A DNA stretch of 51,451 nt, taken from Treponema sp. UBA7570. Its GTDB lineage: Bacteria > Spirochaetota > Spirochaetia > Treponematales > Treponemataceae. Positions 21,900 to 30,113 of this stretch are shown piece after piece (the stretch's first letter is position 1; every line of letters begins with the position of its first letter). The stretch lies in NCBI GenBank assembly GCA_002477955.1, contig DLLE01000058.1, forward strand, positions 5,901 to 57,351, given 5' to 3'. A program made the translations under genes and the position numbers. Under the pieces are notes generated by a model. The model had not been told where the DNA came from and did no database searches. It saw nothing but the letters and a program-made list of their open reading frames with translations.

Positions 21900-23282
21900 A
21901 TGACACTTTTAAATTCTTCTAATTCTCTCAAAAAAAATCATCTTAAGGGCTTTTATAAAATTCTCTTTTCAATCGCAATTCCTATTATTTTGCAGAACCT
22001 TTTGCAGACTTTCGTCAATATGATGGATACTGTAATGGTCGGACGGCTTGGTTCTGTCGAAATTGCCGCTGTTGGACTTGGAAACCAAATTTTCTTTATT
22101 TTGAATATGGTTGTTTTTGGCGTTTCTTCCGGCTGTTCAATCTTTATTTCGCAGTTTTGGGGACAGGAAGATTTTAAAGGAATCCGCAAGACTTTTGGAA
22201 TTATGCTGATTGTCTGCGTTTTTGTTTCGCTGGCTTTTACTGTTGCTGGAATTTTTAAGCCTGAATTTTTAATCGGACTTTATACAAAAGATTCTGTTGT
22301 TATCCAAAAAGCTTCTGAATATCTTAGAATTGTCGCTCTGAGTTATCCGCTCATGGCTGTTTCGTTTGCATGCCAAATGGCGTACCGCAGCACAGAGCAT
22401 GTAATTCTTCCAATGACAACAACCGCAATTTCTTTTGTTTTGAACGTTGCCGGAAACGCAATTTTTATTTTTGGTGTTGAAAGCCTCGGAATTCCTCAGA
22501 TGGGAGTTGCCGGCGCCGCTCTTGCAACTTTGATTTCCAGAACTGTTGAATTTTTTATTACGGTTTTTTACGGACGCATAAAGAAATTTGAGGCGATTGG
22601 TTCTTTTAAGGAGATGACTTCGTTCACAAAAGGTTTCCTGCTTAAACTTTTAAAAGTCGGTTTGCCTGTAATTTTTAGCGAAACTTTGTGGGGGCTTGGA
22701 ATTTCAACTCAGAATTCAATTTTTGCCCATACTGGAACTGATTCTTTTGCGGCGTTCAGCATTACAAACACGATTAGCCAGTTAACCTGGGTTGTTTTTA
22801 TTGGAATGGGAAATGCCGCGGCAATTATTCTTGGTAAAAAAATTGGCGCTGGCGAAAAAGAAAGCGTGCTTGCCTTTACGCACAGATTTTGCTGGTTTTT
22901 CCCGATTTTGGGCTTTGCAATCGGACTTTTTTTAATTCCGCTGAGTTATTTAATTCCTTTTATTTTTAACGTTGATGCGCATATTGTAAAAATTGCACAG
23001 TCCATGCTTTTTGCCCTCGTATTTTTGTATCCGTGGCGGGCGTTTAATATGCTTTTGATTGTCGGAATCTGCCGTTCGGGCGGAGATACGATTTTTGGAA
23101 CTTTGATTGATAATGGCTGGATGTGGGCTTTTGCAATTCCTCTCGGTTACATTGCTTCGTTTAAACTTGGACTGCAGCCTTACCAGATTTTGCTTTGTCT
23201 GGAAACCGAACAGATTTTAAAAACTGTCTGCGGAATCTGGAGAATAAAATCCGGTAAGTGGCTGCATAAAATTACTGGCTAG
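21900..23282 (+). CDS. MATE-family multidrug efflux transporter
   Basis: A 460-residue inner-membrane protein with about twelve helices in two similar halves. The first half has QTFVNMMDTVMVGRLGSVEIAA-type text and the second IFAHTGTDSFAAFSITNTISQ, both typical of MATE exporters that use Na+ or H+ gradients to expel cationic drugs. Length is normal. No Shine-Dalgarno sequence precedes the ATG; a TACATT box eight bases upstream could be a -10 for a leaderless message, but no matching -35 is clear. Confidence 0.93.
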   Translation: MTLLNSSNSLKKNHLKGFYKILFSIAIPIILQNLLQTFVNMMDTVMVGRLGSVEIAAVGLGNQIFFILNMVVFGVSSGCSIFISQFWGQEDFKGIRKTFGIMLIVCVFVSLAFTVAGIFKPEFLIGLYTKDSVVIQKASEYLRIVALSYPLMAVSFACQMAYRSTEHVILPMTTTAISFVLNVAGNAIFIFGVESLGIPQMGVAGAALATLISRTVEFFITVFYGRIKKFEAIGSFKEMTSFTKGFLLKLLKVGLPVIFSETLWGLGISTQNSIFAHTGTDSFAAFSITNTISQLTWVVFIGMGNAAAIILGKKIGAGEKESVLAFTHRFCWFFPILGFAIGLFLIPLSYLIPFIFNVDAHIVKIAQSMLFALVFLYPWRAFNMLLIVGICRSGGDTIFGTLIDNGWMWAFAIPLGYIASFKLGLQPYQILLCLETEQILKTVCGIWRIKSGKWLHKITG

Positions 23283-23283
23283 T

Positions 23284-23625
23284 TTAGAAATTTCCGCCGT
23301 TCCATCCCCAGTTTTTGTAGCCGCTGTAGGTGATGTAGATTTTGTCGCCAGGAATTCCGAGCTCTTTTTCAAAAATTTCGCAAATTTTGCCGCTCATTTT
23401 TGAACTTGACTGAGAGTCTACATCGCCCAAAACTTCGACAGAAATAAATGCGCCTTTTTCGAGTTTTTTTCCGCCAAAATAAAGGTCATAATTGTCTTCA
23501 AAACCGAGCATAAGGTAGCTTTCTGGTTTTCCGAGAATTGCAACGGCTTTTCCGAGCTCTGCTTTTAAAATGTCGCGTTTTTCTTGCGGAAGAGAAACTG
23601 TCACTTTTGAATTTATCATTGGCAT
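23284..23625 (-). CDS. MIF-like tautomerase
   Basis: A 113-residue protein of the macrophage migration inhibitory factor and tautomerase superfamily. The start at 23625 is fixed by GGAGGTG upstream and because the next codon is proline, the catalytic Pro of this superfamily after Met removal. The C-terminus carries the MIF-type YITYSGYKNWGWNGGNF. It should be cytoplasmic and could tautomerise keto-enol substrates. Host-cytokine-like activity has been proposed for bacterial relatives but nothing here shows it. Its stop is two bases from the end of the MATE gene on the other strand. Confidence 0.88.
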   Translation of the reverse strand: MPMINSKVTVSLPQEKRDILKAELGKAVAILGKPESYLMLGFEDNYDLYFGGKKLEKGAFISVEVLGDVDSQSSSKMSGKICEIFEKELGIPGDKIYITYSGYKNWGWNGGNF

Positions 23626-23759
23626 AAAATGCACCTCCAATTTTTTTGTTAGTACGCACATTGTATTTTAATTTTTGGCGAAAAATCAACTGAATATGTT
23701 ATAATGTGAATGTTTATGCGGATTTTGCATGGCGATATTTATTTTTGAGAGGAAATTTT

Positions 23760-24548
23760 ATGGTTGATTATGCTGAAGGTTCTGGAAAACAGTACCATAC
23801 AGGCGTCGGACCTGAAGATATTGGAAAATATGTAATTTTGCCGGGCGACCCTAAGCGATGCGCAAAAATTGCCGCTCATTTTGACAATCCTCATCTTGTT
23901 GCAGATGTGCGTGAATTTACGACTTATACAGGAACACTTGAAGGTGTAAAGGTAAGTGTTACTTCGACGGGAATTGGGGGGCCTTCTGCCGCAATTGCAA
24001 TTGAAGAGCTTTCAAAATGTGGAGCGTATACTTTTTTAAGAACAGGCACTTGCGGCGGAATGCAGGAAAATGTCTTGAGCGGCGATATTGTGATTGCAAC
24101 TGGAGCAGTAAGAATGGAAGGCACAAGCCGCGAATTTGCTCCGATTGAGTACCCGGCAGTTCCGGACATTGAATGTGTAAATGCGCTGATTAAGGCTGCA
24201 AAGGACAAAAAAATTTCTTATCATGCAGGTGTTGTTCAGTGCAAGGATTCGTTTTTTGGACAGCATGAGCCGGAAGTTATGCCTGTAAGCTATGAACTTG
24301 AAAACAAATGGCAAGCCTGGCTTAGAATGGGCTGTCTTGCAAGCGAAATGGAAAGCGCCGCTCTCTTTATTGCAGGAAGTTTTTTGCATGTAAGAGTTGG
24401 CTCGTGCTTTCTTGTTGTAGCAAACCAGGAAAGGGCAAAAAAAGGTTTGCCAAATCCGCAGGTTCACGATACTGAGCTTTCTGTAAGCGTTGCTGTTGAA
24501 GGTTTACGGAATCTTATAAAGGAAGATTTGAAAAAAAACGGAAAATAA
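23760..24548 (+). CDS. udp: Uridine phosphorylase
   Basis: A 262-residue nucleoside phosphorylase from ATG 23760, preceded by AGAGGAAA. It has the phosphate-binding ILPGDPKRC, the RTGTCGG loop and SEMESAALF near residue 200. The QCKDSFFGQHEP stretch is typical of uridine rather than purine phosphorylases. It splits uridine to uracil and ribose-1-phosphate in pyrimidine salvage. It runs directly into the methylase gene, whose ATG follows the stop with no gap. Confidence 0.88.
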   Translation: MVDYAEGSGKQYHTGVGPEDIGKYVILPGDPKRCAKIAAHFDNPHLVADVREFTTYTGTLEGVKVSVTSTGIGGPSAAIAIEELSKCGAYTFLRTGTCGGMQENVLSGDIVIATGAVRMEGTSREFAPIEYPAVPDIECVNALIKAAKDKKISYHAGVVQCKDSFFGQHEPEVMPVSYELENKWQAWLRMGCLASEMESAALFIAGSFLHVRVGSCFLVVANQERAKKGLPNPQVHDTELSVSVAVEGLRNLIKEDLKKNGK

Positions 24549-25340
24549 ATGGCAGAGCGGCTGGATAAACTTCATTTGGACGGATATTCAATTTTTCAAA
24601 ATAAAAAAAAGTTCTGTTATGGAATTGATGCTGTTCTTTTGGCGGATTTTGCCTTAAAAAATACAAAAAACAGAATTAAAAGTTTTGAGGCGGACAAGAA
24701 TTTTTTGTTTATTGACCTTGGAACTGGAAACGGAATAATTCCAATTCTTCTTGCTGCAAAAACCGGACCGCATGTAAAAATTCAGGGAATTGAAATTCAG
24801 GCGGAAATTGCAGAAATGGCTCGCCGTTCTGTAAAAATAAATTCTCTTGAAGAGCGGATTGAAATTTCGGAAGATGATATAAAGAAAATTCCTCAAAATT
24901 TAAAAGGCGGTTTTGCGCAGGCTGTCGTTTCTAATCCGCCGTATATGGTTGTTTCTCAGGGGCGTCAGAGCGGCAATTTTGCAAAAATGGCTGCCCGCCA
25001 GGAAATTTTGTGCTGTCTTGAAGATGTTGTTCGTGCCGCAGAATTTTTGCTTGAAGGCGGCGGAAGTTTTTTTATGATTCATCGCGCTAAAAGACTGAAA
25101 GACGTTTTTTTTGCGCTTGAAAAATTCGGCTTTAAAAATATTTTTTGGCAGAACGTAAAATCTTTTAAGGAAAAAGACGCGGCAATGGTTTTGGTTATGG
25201 CAAAAAAAAGTCTGGCGAAAAAAAACAAAACTGAAATTTCTGATGATGATGAAAAAGTTCAGCTTGAAGATTTGATAATTTACGACGAAGACGGAAATTA
25301 TACCCAAAAAATTTTAGAAATTTATGGCCGAAAACCTTAA
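24549..25340 (+). CDS. TrmN6-like tRNA adenine-N6 methyltransferase
   Basis: A 263-residue SAM-dependent methylase. It opens with the family start LHLDGYSIFQNKKKFCYGIDAVLLADF, split here as LHLDGYSIFQ and CYGIDAVLLADF, then motif I DLGTGNG (56-62) and catalytic NPPY (129-132). This is the TrmN6/YfiC pattern, which methylates A37 of tRNA-Val in enterics; the actual target here is unproven. About 30 extra acidic residues at the C-terminus are not typical. The gene abuts udp with zero spacing. Confidence 0.8.
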   Translation: MAERLDKLHLDGYSIFQNKKKFCYGIDAVLLADFALKNTKNRIKSFEADKNFLFIDLGTGNGIIPILLAAKTGPHVKIQGIEIQAEIAEMARRSVKINSLEERIEISEDDIKKIPQNLKGGFAQAVVSNPPYMVVSQGRQSGNFAKMAARQEILCCLEDVVRAAEFLLEGGGSFFMIHRAKRLKDVFFALEKFGFKNIFWQNVKSFKEKDAAMVLVMAKKSLAKKNKTEISDDDEKVQLEDLIIYDEDGNYTQKILEIYGRKP

Positions 25341-25494
25341 AAACGCAATTAAAAATTGAAATTTATTGATTTTGGAGTTTTCCGTAAAAACTTTATAAAA
25401 TTCTGTCAAAAAAAATACTAAAAAATAAACGCAAAATTAGCGAAAAAAAACAAATTATGATTTATAATAAATCTGTTATTTTTGGAGTCTTATT

Positions 25495-27216
25495 TTGGTT
25501 AAGAATTTTAAAGACATTTCATTCAGTTCTTTTGAAGCTCTTGTTGATATTTTGAGCGATTGCACGGATTCGTTTTTGTTTTTGCTTGATGTAAAAAATA
25601 ATTCTGTTTTTATTTCTGAACAGGCCGGCGCAATCTTTGAGCTTCCCGGCAAAAAATTTCATCATGCGACCGATGTTTTGCTGAGGCTTGTCGCAGAAGA
25701 AGATCAAAGCCTTTTTTCTAAGGAACTGGATGATGTAATTTCCAGAAAAAAAGACAATTTTAATTTAAATTATCGCGCTTTAACAAAAAGCCATAATTCA
25801 ACTTGGGTAAATTTGCGCGGAAAAATAGTTTGCTTTGGTGAAGAAAAAAAATCAATTTTGGTCGGAAGAATTGAAATTATCGACGATATTATTCAGCTTG
25901 ACGATATTTCTAAACTTCCTACAGAAGTTCAGCTCAGAAAGGATTTTGACAAAGTCTACAAACAGGAAGAAAAGCTCAGCGGATTTATTATGAAAATCGA
26001 TGTCGATAAAATGGGTGAGATAAATGAACGGCATGGAACTCGTGTCGGAGATTTTATTCTTTCTATGATTTCTGATTCTATTAAACGTAGCATAAAAAAC
26101 TTTGGAGTTGCATACAAAATAAACAGCGATGAATTTATCTGCATGAACCTGAAAGGAGCTACTGCCGTTGATGCGGGCTTGTTCTATCAAGATTTAAAAC
26201 GTTCCCTTGTAGAAGCTGAGCAGCGGATTGATTATGAAGAAGTTTTTACGGTTTCTGCTGGCGCAGTTGCGTTTTTTAAGGACAGTGTGCAGATTGACGA
26301 TTTATTAAAAAAAGCGAATTTTACGGTTTCTGTGGCAAAAGAAAAGGGCGGAAACAACCTTGCCATGTTCAATGCTACAGATTATCTAAAACATCAGCGC
26401 AACTTAAAGCTTCAGGAAAAACTGCGTTTTGCAATTAAAAACAATTACGAAGGGTTTCAGATTTTTTATCAGCCTGTTGTGGACGCAAAGAACATTTATC
26501 TGGACAAAGACAAAACAATTACAAATGTGATTGGGGCTGAAGGGCTGATGCGCTATTCTTGTCCAGAATTCGGTGTTGTTTCTCCAGAAGAATTTATTCC
26601 GATTCTTGAAAAAACGGGGCTTATAATTCCTGTGAGCCGCTGGCTTTTTAAAACGGGATTTAAGCAGTGCTGCGAATGGAATAAAGTTCAAAAAGATTTT
26701 CATTTGAGCTTAAACCTTTCATATATTCAGGTAAAAAAAAGCGATGTTTTGACAGATGTTCAAATGGCTTTGCTGGATTCTGGCGTAAAACCGGAAAATA
26801 TTACGCTTGAACTGACAGAAAGCGGTTACATGGACGATATTCATGGACTGGAAAATTTGGTTCACAGGTTCAATAAACTTGGATTAAGAGTTGACATCGA
26901 TGATTTTGGAACTGGTTATTCAAATTTGCGCTATTTGCAGTATCTTAACGCTTATACCTTGAAACTTGACTATTCATTTGTACACAAGGCGACAGGAGGA
27001 GATCAGGGCGACAGCTACGTTATAAAGCACATTACGCAGATGGCGCATGAATTGAACCTGAAAGTTTGTATGGAAGGAATTGAAGTTGCCGAAGATATTG
27101 ATAAATTGAAAGTTTACAATCCTGATAAGTTCCAGGGATTTTATTTTGGACGGCCTTGTACGGCTAATCAGTTCCGGGAAAAATATATTCGCTCGGATAT
27201 TCGTTTTGACAGATAA
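25495..27216 (+). CDS. EAL-domain protein with degenerate GGDEF (likely c-di-GMP phosphodiesterase)
   Basis: A 573-residue cytoplasmic protein. Order: PAS-like region (about 10-130), a diguanylate-cyclase fold (about 145-295) and an EAL domain (about 305-570). In the GGDEF fold the signature is NSDEF (210-214), so both glycines are gone and cyclase activity is unlikely. The EAL domain keeps its key residues: E349 (as EGL), N407, E439, D469 and D470, K490, E527 and Q547. So it should hydrolyse c-di-GMP, perhaps with the GGDEF fold sensing GTP. The start is TTG 25495, eight bases after GGAG; no ATG fits. A TATAAT box lies at 25463-25468. Confidence 0.9.
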   Translation: MVKNFKDISFSSFEALVDILSDCTDSFLFLLDVKNNSVFISEQAGAIFELPGKKFHHATDVLLRLVAEEDQSLFSKELDDVISRKKDNFNLNYRALTKSHNSTWVNLRGKIVCFGEEKKSILVGRIEIIDDIIQLDDISKLPTEVQLRKDFDKVYKQEEKLSGFIMKIDVDKMGEINERHGTRVGDFILSMISDSIKRSIKNFGVAYKINSDEFICMNLKGATAVDAGLFYQDLKRSLVEAEQRIDYEEVFTVSAGAVAFFKDSVQIDDLLKKANFTVSVAKEKGGNNLAMFNATDYLKHQRNLKLQEKLRFAIKNNYEGFQIFYQPVVDAKNIYLDKDKTITNVIGAEGLMRYSCPEFGVVSPEEFIPILEKTGLIIPVSRWLFKTGFKQCCEWNKVQKDFHLSLNLSYIQVKKSDVLTDVQMALLDSGVKPENITLELTESGYMDDIHGLENLVHRFNKLGLRVDIDDFGTGYSNLRYLQYLNAYTLKLDYSFVHKATGGDQGDSYVIKHITQMAHELNLKVCMEGIEVAEDIDKLKVYNPDKFQGFYFGRPCTANQFREKYIRSDIRFDR

Positions 27217-27227
27217 TAAAAAAAACT

Positions 27228-27272
27228 TGCGGAAAATGAAGTTTTGTGGGGAAAGACTTCATTTTCCGCAAA
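27228..27272 (-). terminator. Terminator of the SDF symporter gene
   Basis: A 15-base perfect stem (TGCGGAAAATGAAGT and its complement, 27228-27242 and 27256-27270). Read on the minus strand it is followed by a run of U, so it ends the symporter transcript. It may also stop the oncoming EAL gene. Confidence 0.75.
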
Positions 27273-27285
27273 AATCGCATATTTT

Positions 27286-28515
27286 TTAGATAAAGTGCTT
27301 TAATTCTACGTGTTCAAACTGTCTTGTTTTTACAGCCACGACATAGCTTCCGAAAATCGCAGAAACTGCATCGAATGCTGCGGCAAAGCTGCAAAAAACA
27401 GGAGCGGCTGGACGCAAAAGAAGATAGGCAGATTCAAAACCACGGCTGTATATCGTGCAGAGAATTGTAAGCGCTACAAAAGTTCCTCCTGTTGGAAGAG
27501 AAGAAAGTGCAAAACTTATTGCAAGCGATGCGCCAAAAATCCACAGAATATCAAAAAAGGCGAATCCCAAACTTGAATATGAACGCAAAATCATAACAAA
27601 ACAGATTGTTGTGACTAAAGACGAGCCTCCGCGCGCAAAAATTGAAAACAGCGGAATTGTAACGTCAGAAGACGGCTGGTGAACTCCCAGGCTTTCGCGG
27701 GCATGGCGAAGATTTACCTGAAGAGAAAGGTTTGAGTCGCCGGAAAAAAATGCTGTGATTATTGGAGTAATGCAGGCGTAAATTACGTGATACGGATGCT
27801 GGTCGTTGCACAAAAAATAAAGAATAAGCGGATAAATCAATCCAAGCACGAGAACAAAATCAGCCAAAAGCATTATAAAAAGAGGAGTGTATGTTCCAGA
27901 AGCAAAAACCTGGCGCGCAGAAACCATCCACCAGGCAGAAATTGCAATCATGCCGACAGAAAGCCATTCGATAAAAAATGACATAATTGAATAGCAGAGT
28001 TTTGCCGCAGAATCCAAAAATGAGATTACAGGTTTTGAAGCGCTTTGATCGGTCGTACAGCCAGCTCCTGCAAATCCTGCAAAAATAAAGCAAGGCAGGA
28101 GATATGCTCCGTGCAGCAGCGCTTCAAATCCGGAATACGGAAAAAGCTGCATTGTGAGCGTTTTAAGGTCGATCGTCGGAAGAGAAGCCATTTTTTCGCC
28201 AGTAATAGGAATTCTAGGAAGTTTTACAATTAAAATAGAAAGAAGACCGAGAAGCGCAAGAATCAGCGTTGTTCCAAAAACTGCAATTATTGTCCAAAGC
28301 GCTGTTTTTCCGAGAAGCTTTGTGCTCCTTAATTTAAAGACAGCAGTTGAAACTCCAAAAAAAAGCAGAGGAAGAAGTGTGTATCTTCCAAATCTGACAG
28401 AAAATTCACTCAGAGAAGCAACAACAGACGCTATTGCGGGGCTGTTTGTCGGAAGAATAAAAGCAGCTCCAAGTCCAAGAGCTATTGCAATCAAGTATTT
28501 TATCCAAAGTTTCAT
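27286..28515 (-). CDS. Dicarboxylate/amino acid:cation symporter (SDF family)
   Basis: A 409-residue inner-membrane carrier of the DAACS/SDF family. The start at 28515 gives the usual N-terminus MKLWIKYLIAIALG; the frame is open further upstream but without family-like sequence. Signature stretches are SLPTGGTFVAL (here in place of the usual SSKAA-VTG region), TAFFSGDSNLSLQVN and the closing DAVSAIFGSYVVA. Substrate may be glutamate, aspartate or a C4-dicarboxylate. No ribosome site is visible; TATAAT at 28531-28526 ends ten bases before the ATG, so the leader would be only a few bases. Confidence 0.85.
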   Translation of the reverse strand: MKLWIKYLIAIALGLGAAFILPTNSPAIASVVASLSEFSVRFGRYTLLPLLFFGVSTAVFKLRSTKLLGKTALWTIIAVFGTTLILALLGLLSILIVKLPRIPITGEKMASLPTIDLKTLTMQLFPYSGFEALLHGAYLLPCFIFAGFAGAGCTTDQSASKPVISFLDSAAKLCYSIMSFFIEWLSVGMIAISAWWMVSARQVFASGTYTPLFIMLLADFVLVLGLIYPLILYFLCNDQHPYHVIYACITPIITAFFSGDSNLSLQVNLRHARESLGVHQPSSDVTIPLFSIFARGGSSLVTTICFVMILRSYSSLGFAFFDILWIFGASLAISFALSSLPTGGTFVALTILCTIYSRGFESAYLLLRPAAPVFCSFAAAFDAVSAIFGSYVVAVKTRQFEHVELKHFI

Positions 28516-28548
28516 AATGAATAAAATTATATTAAAAAAATCCGCCCT

Positions 28549-28577
28549 TTGCCATATATAACCGGTAATGATATAAT
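28549..28577 (+). promoter_or_regulatory. Promoter of the 28586 gene, leaderless type
   Basis: TTGCCA (28549-28554), exactly 17 bases, then a perfect TATAAT (28572-28577) ending eight bases before the ATG. It lies back to back with the promoter of the divergent symporter gene. Confidence 0.7.
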
Positions 28578-28585
28578 TTCTATCT

Positions 28586-29341
28586 ATGGACAAGACAATT
28601 CTTATTGCTGGAAAAGAAGTTCCGGCCGGAAAAGATTTAGCTTCTTCTGCTGTTTTGCATGAAAGAACTGTTTTTATTACTGCCGAAAGCGATGCGGCGG
28701 ATACTGGTTTGGCAGACGGTTCAAATCCTGTCGCATGGAATAAAGGTTCTGCGCTTTCTTCGCGTTCTCTTTTAATTTCTGCATCGAACAAAAACGGTCA
28801 TCTTGACGAAGCGGTCTTGATTTTTGATGAAGAATATTTTGCTCCAAAATTTGGAGTTCCCGGTCCTGCCGAAAGCACACGTGCCTGCGACGAATTGGTT
28901 TTGGGCTATCAATATTTGGCTGCGGAACTTTTATTGCGCTTTAATCAGCGAAAAATTGCCGGCTTAGAAAAAAATCCCGGAAAAATTGTTTTTGTCTATA
29001 AGCCAAACGTGAATGAAGCGGATGCCGTAAAAAATCCAAATCTCCGTCTTGAAAACCGGATTCTTTCTAAAACTCTTGTTGCTTCGGCTTCGGCGGCATT
29101 TAGAGCGTTTGCTGAAAATTTTGCGGCTTCAGTTTGCGAATCGGACGACGTTATTCCAATTTTGGTTGAATGTGATTCTTCTAACGAGCTTTCAAAAAAC
29201 GACAGTTCTTTTATGGCCTGGCTTTGCGAATATCTTTCTAAAATTGACGGCTTAAAAAAGGAACTTTCTGCAAAACAGAAAGTGAGCTGGATAAAGGCAG
29301 GAGCAAAAGTTCCCGGGGGATTTGGAATTTTTAAAAAATAG
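28586..29341 (+). CDS. Hypothetical protein, possibly a degenerate short-chain dehydrogenase
   Basis: A 251-residue soluble protein that I do not recognise with certainty. The order of segments recalls a short-chain dehydrogenase: an acidic strand with LIFDEEYF, a long helix with LAAELLLRFN-RKIAG, a GKIVFVYKP strand, and ASASAAFRAFAENFAA, a helix that follows the active site in that family. But the N-terminal Gly-rich NAD loop and the Tyr-x3-Lys pair are missing, so catalysis is doubtful. Start ATG 28586 sits behind a strong promoter with no Shine-Dalgarno sequence. Confidence 0.6.
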   Translation: MDKTILIAGKEVPAGKDLASSAVLHERTVFITAESDAADTGLADGSNPVAWNKGSALSSRSLLISASNKNGHLDEAVLIFDEEYFAPKFGVPGPAESTRACDELVLGYQYLAAELLLRFNQRKIAGLEKNPGKIVFVYKPNVNEADAVKNPNLRLENRILSKTLVASASAAFRAFAENFAASVCESDDVIPILVECDSSNELSKNDSSFMAWLCEYLSKIDGLKKELSAKQKVSWIKAGAKVPGGFGIFKK

Positions 29342-29384
29342 GGAAGTTCAAAAAAAATAACTGCCTGAGTTGCTTGGATTTTTT

Positions 29385-30047
29385 ATGAGTGATTTTTTTA
29401 TTTCTTGTGTGTTTAAAATTATTTTGTCGTTTATTGCAGGCTTTATTTTTGGCCTGGAACGAAAATTTCGCCAGCAGGTTGTTGGAATGCGCACTTTAAT
29501 TTTAATCTGCTGTTCTTCGTCTATGCTTTCGATTTTGTCTGAATGGATTTCAATTCAAAGTGGAGCGGCGGACACTGCGCGTATTGCTGCCGGTGTAATC
29601 AGCGGAATTGGTTTTTTAGGCGCCGGCGTAATTATGAAAACCGGACTCAACGTAAAAGGTTTGACTTCGGCGGCTGTTATTTGGGCGGACTCGACAATCG
29701 GGCTTTGTATTGGAGAAGGTCTTTATATTCCTTCGTTTTTTCTTTTGGCTGTTTTTATTCTGTCGCTGGTCTTGCTCGAAAAGATTGAAAAAAGATGGTT
29801 TCCGGCAGGACGCTCAAAATCGCTTCATCTTACTTTTAATGTCGGAAAAATGGACATGGCGCATTTGCGGAAAGTTGTTGTTGAAACAGGTTTTGTGATT
29901 AACGATGTGAATATTACACAGCTGCTCGAAACAGAGCAGACAATTGTCCATTATTCTGTGAGCGCTCCAAAAATCAACGACTATTCAAAATTTATTGATG
30001 AATTGAATAAGGTTGCGCCTCTTTTGGAAGTTTCGATTACAGGTTGA
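29385..30047 (+). CDS. MgtC/SapB-family membrane protein
   Basis: A 220-residue protein with four or five N-terminal membrane helices and a C-terminal soluble domain of about 80 residues. Family signatures are FGLERKFRQQVVGMRT, GIGFLGAGVIMKTG and KGLTSAAVIWADSTIG. MgtC proteins help growth at low magnesium and in hosts; many inhibit ATP synthase. The C-terminal ACT-like part is present. Start ATG 29385 was preferred to the upstream TTG. No strong ribosome site is visible. It follows the hypothetical gene by 43 bases and may be co-transcribed. Confidence 0.88.
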   Translation: MSDFFISCVFKIILSFIAGFIFGLERKFRQQVVGMRTLILICCSSSMLSILSEWISIQSGAADTARIAAGVISGIGFLGAGVIMKTGLNVKGLTSAAVIWADSTIGLCIGEGLYIPSFFLLAVFILSLVLLEKIEKRWFPAGRSKSLHLTFNVGKMDMAHLRKVVVETGFVINDVNITQLLETEQTIVHYSVSAPKINDYSKFIDELNKVAPLLEVSITG

Positions 30048-30076
30048 TAAATGCGAATTAAGGCAATTGCGAATGA

Positions 30077-30105
30077 TTGAATAAACTTTTTTAATCGCCT
30101 AGAAT
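30077..30105 (+). promoter_or_regulatory. Promoter of the XPB helicase gene, leaderless type
   Basis: TTGAAT (30077-30082), a 17-base spacer and TAGAAT (30100-30105) ending eight bases before ATG 30114, which has no Shine-Dalgarno sequence. Confidence 0.6.
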
Positions 30106-30113
30106 AATCTGTT

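Noticed and set aside
23976..23981. G6 run in the uridine phosphorylase gene as a phase-variation tract
   Set aside because: Only six G, within a conserved Gly-rich active-site segment of a housekeeping enzyme.
27286..28791. Symporter start at 28791
   Set aside because: The extra 92 residues overlap the divergent gene and its promoter and do not resemble the family; ATG 28515 gives the normal N-terminus.
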